From an uncultured bacterium (GTDB taxonomy: Bacteria > Verrucomicrobiota > Kiritimatiellia > RFP12 > UBA1067), in contig CACZAK010000259.1 of NCBI GenBank assembly GCA_902779075.1, positions 1-6,950 of the forward strand: DNA of 6,950 bases, given 5' to 3'. Below the pieces are notes generated by a model. It was not told the DNA's origin. It searched no databases and saw only the letters and a program-made list of their open reading frames with translations. Positions 5,980-6,950 of this stretch are shown piece by piece. The translations under genes and the position numbers were made by a program. Numbering within the stretch: position 1 is the first letter of the stretch; each line of letters starts with the position of its first letter.

Positions 5980-6088
5980 GGGCGCATCTGCGAAATTCAC
6001 CGCCGAGTCTTCTGAAGATTGGAAACAACTATTTGAAACAACTTGCCTTTGGCGCGCGGGCTAACTCGCCCGCGCCCAAGATGCGCCC
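5980..6088. mobile_element. 109-bp MITE-like element related to the one at 1219-1478
   Basis: The ends are GGGCGCATCT (5980-5989) and its exact complement AGATGCGCCC (6079-6088). Directly outside are CGTTTCTTT (5971-5979) and CGTCTCTTT (6089-6097), a 9-bp duplication with one mismatch. By my alignment, positions 5980-6077 match the reverse complement of 1381-1478 at all but 7 of 98 positions without gaps. It contains a strong hairpin, GCGCGGGC-TAACTC-GCCCGCGC (6054-6075), extendable by TTGG/CCAA past a bulge. It lies 15 bp after the surface-protein stop codon, so the hairpin may mark that transcript's end, although no T-run follows. No ORF is encoded. Confidence 0.78.
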
Positions 6089-6121
6089 CGTCTCTTTTCG
6101 CACACGGGCGGGGATTTATGG

Positions 6122-6127
6122 TATAAT
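6122..6127 (+). promoter_or_regulatory. -10 box TATAAT close to the start of the AAA-ATPase-like gene
   Basis: A perfect TATAAT ends only 7 nt before the ATG at 6135. The -35 region is poor (TTCGCA at 6097-6102 with 19-bp spacing is the best I see). With a normal start about 7 nt downstream, the mRNA would begin at or next to that ATG, giving a leaderless message, or would carry a roughly 27-nt leader to the next in-frame ATG at 6162, which has GGAG at 6147-6150. Insertion of the 5980-6088 element would have replaced any older sequence beyond 6088. Confidence 0.5.
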
Positions 6128-6134
6128 CTTCGCC

Positions 6135-6950
6135 ATGGAAGACTGTGGAGCGAAAATCAAGATGCCCACGACGGGCGTGTTCGACTTCCCGAGTCTGATA
6201 CTCGGGGGTGAGGGAAAGTACGTCGACAAGACGGAGCTGCTGTACCAACTTGCAGCGCCGAAGACGGACACGCAGTATTTCATTTCGCGTCCGCGGCGGT
6301 TCGGCAAGTCCCTCATGCTCTCCACGCTCAAGGCGATGTTCGAGGGACGGCGCGAGCTCTTCAAGGGGCTTGCCATCGACAAGCTGCCGTGGGAAGGGTG
6401 GGAGCAGCCGACGCCGGTGTACAGCTTCACGATGGGCGATGTGTCAGGAGAGAATTACGCCGAGGTCAAGGAAGAGCTGGACGTACTTGTTGATGGCCTG
6501 TTTGAACAGGCCGGGCTTCCCGTCCCTGAACGGGGAACGGTACCTGGGAAGTTCAGGAATTTCCTCGTTGCCGCAGCAAAGAAGTCGCCGACGAAGAAGA
6601 TCGTCGTCCTCATCGACGAGTACGACGAGCCTGTTGCGGCGTTCCTCGACGACCTCAAGACGCTGAGGCGCGTCCGCAAGTTGCTCCACGACTTCTACGA
6701 GAAGCTGAAGTTCAGCTCAGATTCAATTCGATTCCTGATGATGACCGGCGTCACGAAGCTGACGAAGCTTTCAATATTCTCAGGTCTCAACCACCTGACG
6801 GACATTTCGGCGTTCCGGCAGTATGCGACGCTCCTTGGCTATACGCCGGAAGAACTGGACGGCGCGTTGCGCGAGAACGTTGAGGCCCTTGGCGTACAGA
6901 ACGGCATGGATTTCGCTGCGGCAAAGAAGGCGATCCTCTCGTGGTATGAC
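6135..6950 (+). CDS. AAA-ATPase-like family protein, N-terminal 272 codons (truncated by window end)
   Basis: The frame is open from the ATG at 6135 to the right edge. The order of motifs is that of the AAA-ATPase-like family (PF09820). It opens with MPTTGVFDF...YVDKTELL (10-36). A Walker A-like stretch FISRPRRFGKSLM follows (49-61, a degenerate P-loop with GKS at 57-59), then Walker B VVLIDEYDEPV (157-167) and the FLMMTGVTK...SIFSGLNHLTDIS segment (200-225). Members usually continue to about 500 residues with a C-terminal PD-(D/E)XK nuclease-like domain, which is outside the window; the tail of such a domain is seen at 2-133. No secretion signal is present, so it is presumably cytoplasmic. 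Biochemical function is not established. The start is uncertain: ATG 6135 lacks a ribosome binding site, whereas ATG 6162 (Met10) has GGAG 11 nt upstream and fits the family's usual N-terminus. Confidence 0.88.
   Translation, partial: MEDCGAKIKMPTTGVFDFPSLILGGEGKYVDKTELLYQLAAPKTDTQYFISRPRRFGKSLMLSTLKAMFEGRRELFKGLAIDKLPWEGWEQPTPVYSFTMGDVSGENYAEVKEELDVLVDGLFEQAGLPVPERGTVPGKFRNFLVAAAKKSPTKKIVVLIDEYDEPVAAFLDDLKTLRRVRKLLHDFYEKLKFSSDSIRFLMMTGVTKLTKLSIFSGLNHLTDISAFRQYATLLGYTPEELDGALRENVEALGVQNGMDFAAAKKAILSWYD

Noticed and set aside
6208..6666. Plus-strand 152-codon Ser/Arg-rich ORF inside the AAA-ATPase-like gene
   Set aside because: Out-of-frame shadow of the 6135 reading frame, which carries the Walker motifs.

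Overview
The window reads as GC-rich bacterial chromosome. The most likely source is a gut member of the Verrucomicrobiota/Kiritimatiellota (PVC) lineage. This rests on three points: a giant Sec-secreted surface protein built from lectin-like and autotransporter-type beta-strand repeats, two pieces of the AAA-ATPase-like/PD-(D/E)XK family that such genomes carry in many copies, and ordinary sigma70-type promoters rather than the Bacteroidota -7 type. The taxonomic call is inference only.

Layout, left to right. Positions 2-133 are the last 43 codons of an AAA-ATPase-like/PD-(D/E)XK protein. Positions 134-610 hold no convincing protein gene. They do hold a run of nested hairpins (about 223-353) preceded on the minus strand by an extended -10 promoter, which makes a candidate structured RNA. 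Positions 611-786 are eight tandem 22-bp units, each with an imperfect CGTCM-C-TGACG dyad. Next comes a short ORF (822-1055) whose body looks coding only from about 867, so it is probably a remnant. It is followed by a 58-bp element (1070-1127) that folds into a fully paired cloverleaf.

Positions 1219-1478 are a 260-bp MITE-like element: 13-bp perfect terminal inverted repeats, arms facing each other, and a perfect 9-bp target duplication. It abuts a promoter (TTGACT-N17-TATTCT) that drives the 1449-residue surface protein (1615-5964). A related 109-bp element (5980-6088), with its own nearly perfect 9-bp target duplication, sits just after that stop codon. A TATAAT box then leads into the N-terminal 272 codons of a second AAA-ATPase-like gene, which runs off the right edge.

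The surface protein is the only complete, confident gene. It has two lectin-like domains and two passenger-like beta modules that are clear internal duplications. The surrounding DNA is dominated by non-coding repeats of several unrelated kinds, which suggests an accessory region repeatedly hit by small non-autonomous elements. No transposase, integrase, Cas protein, tRNA or rRNA is visible.
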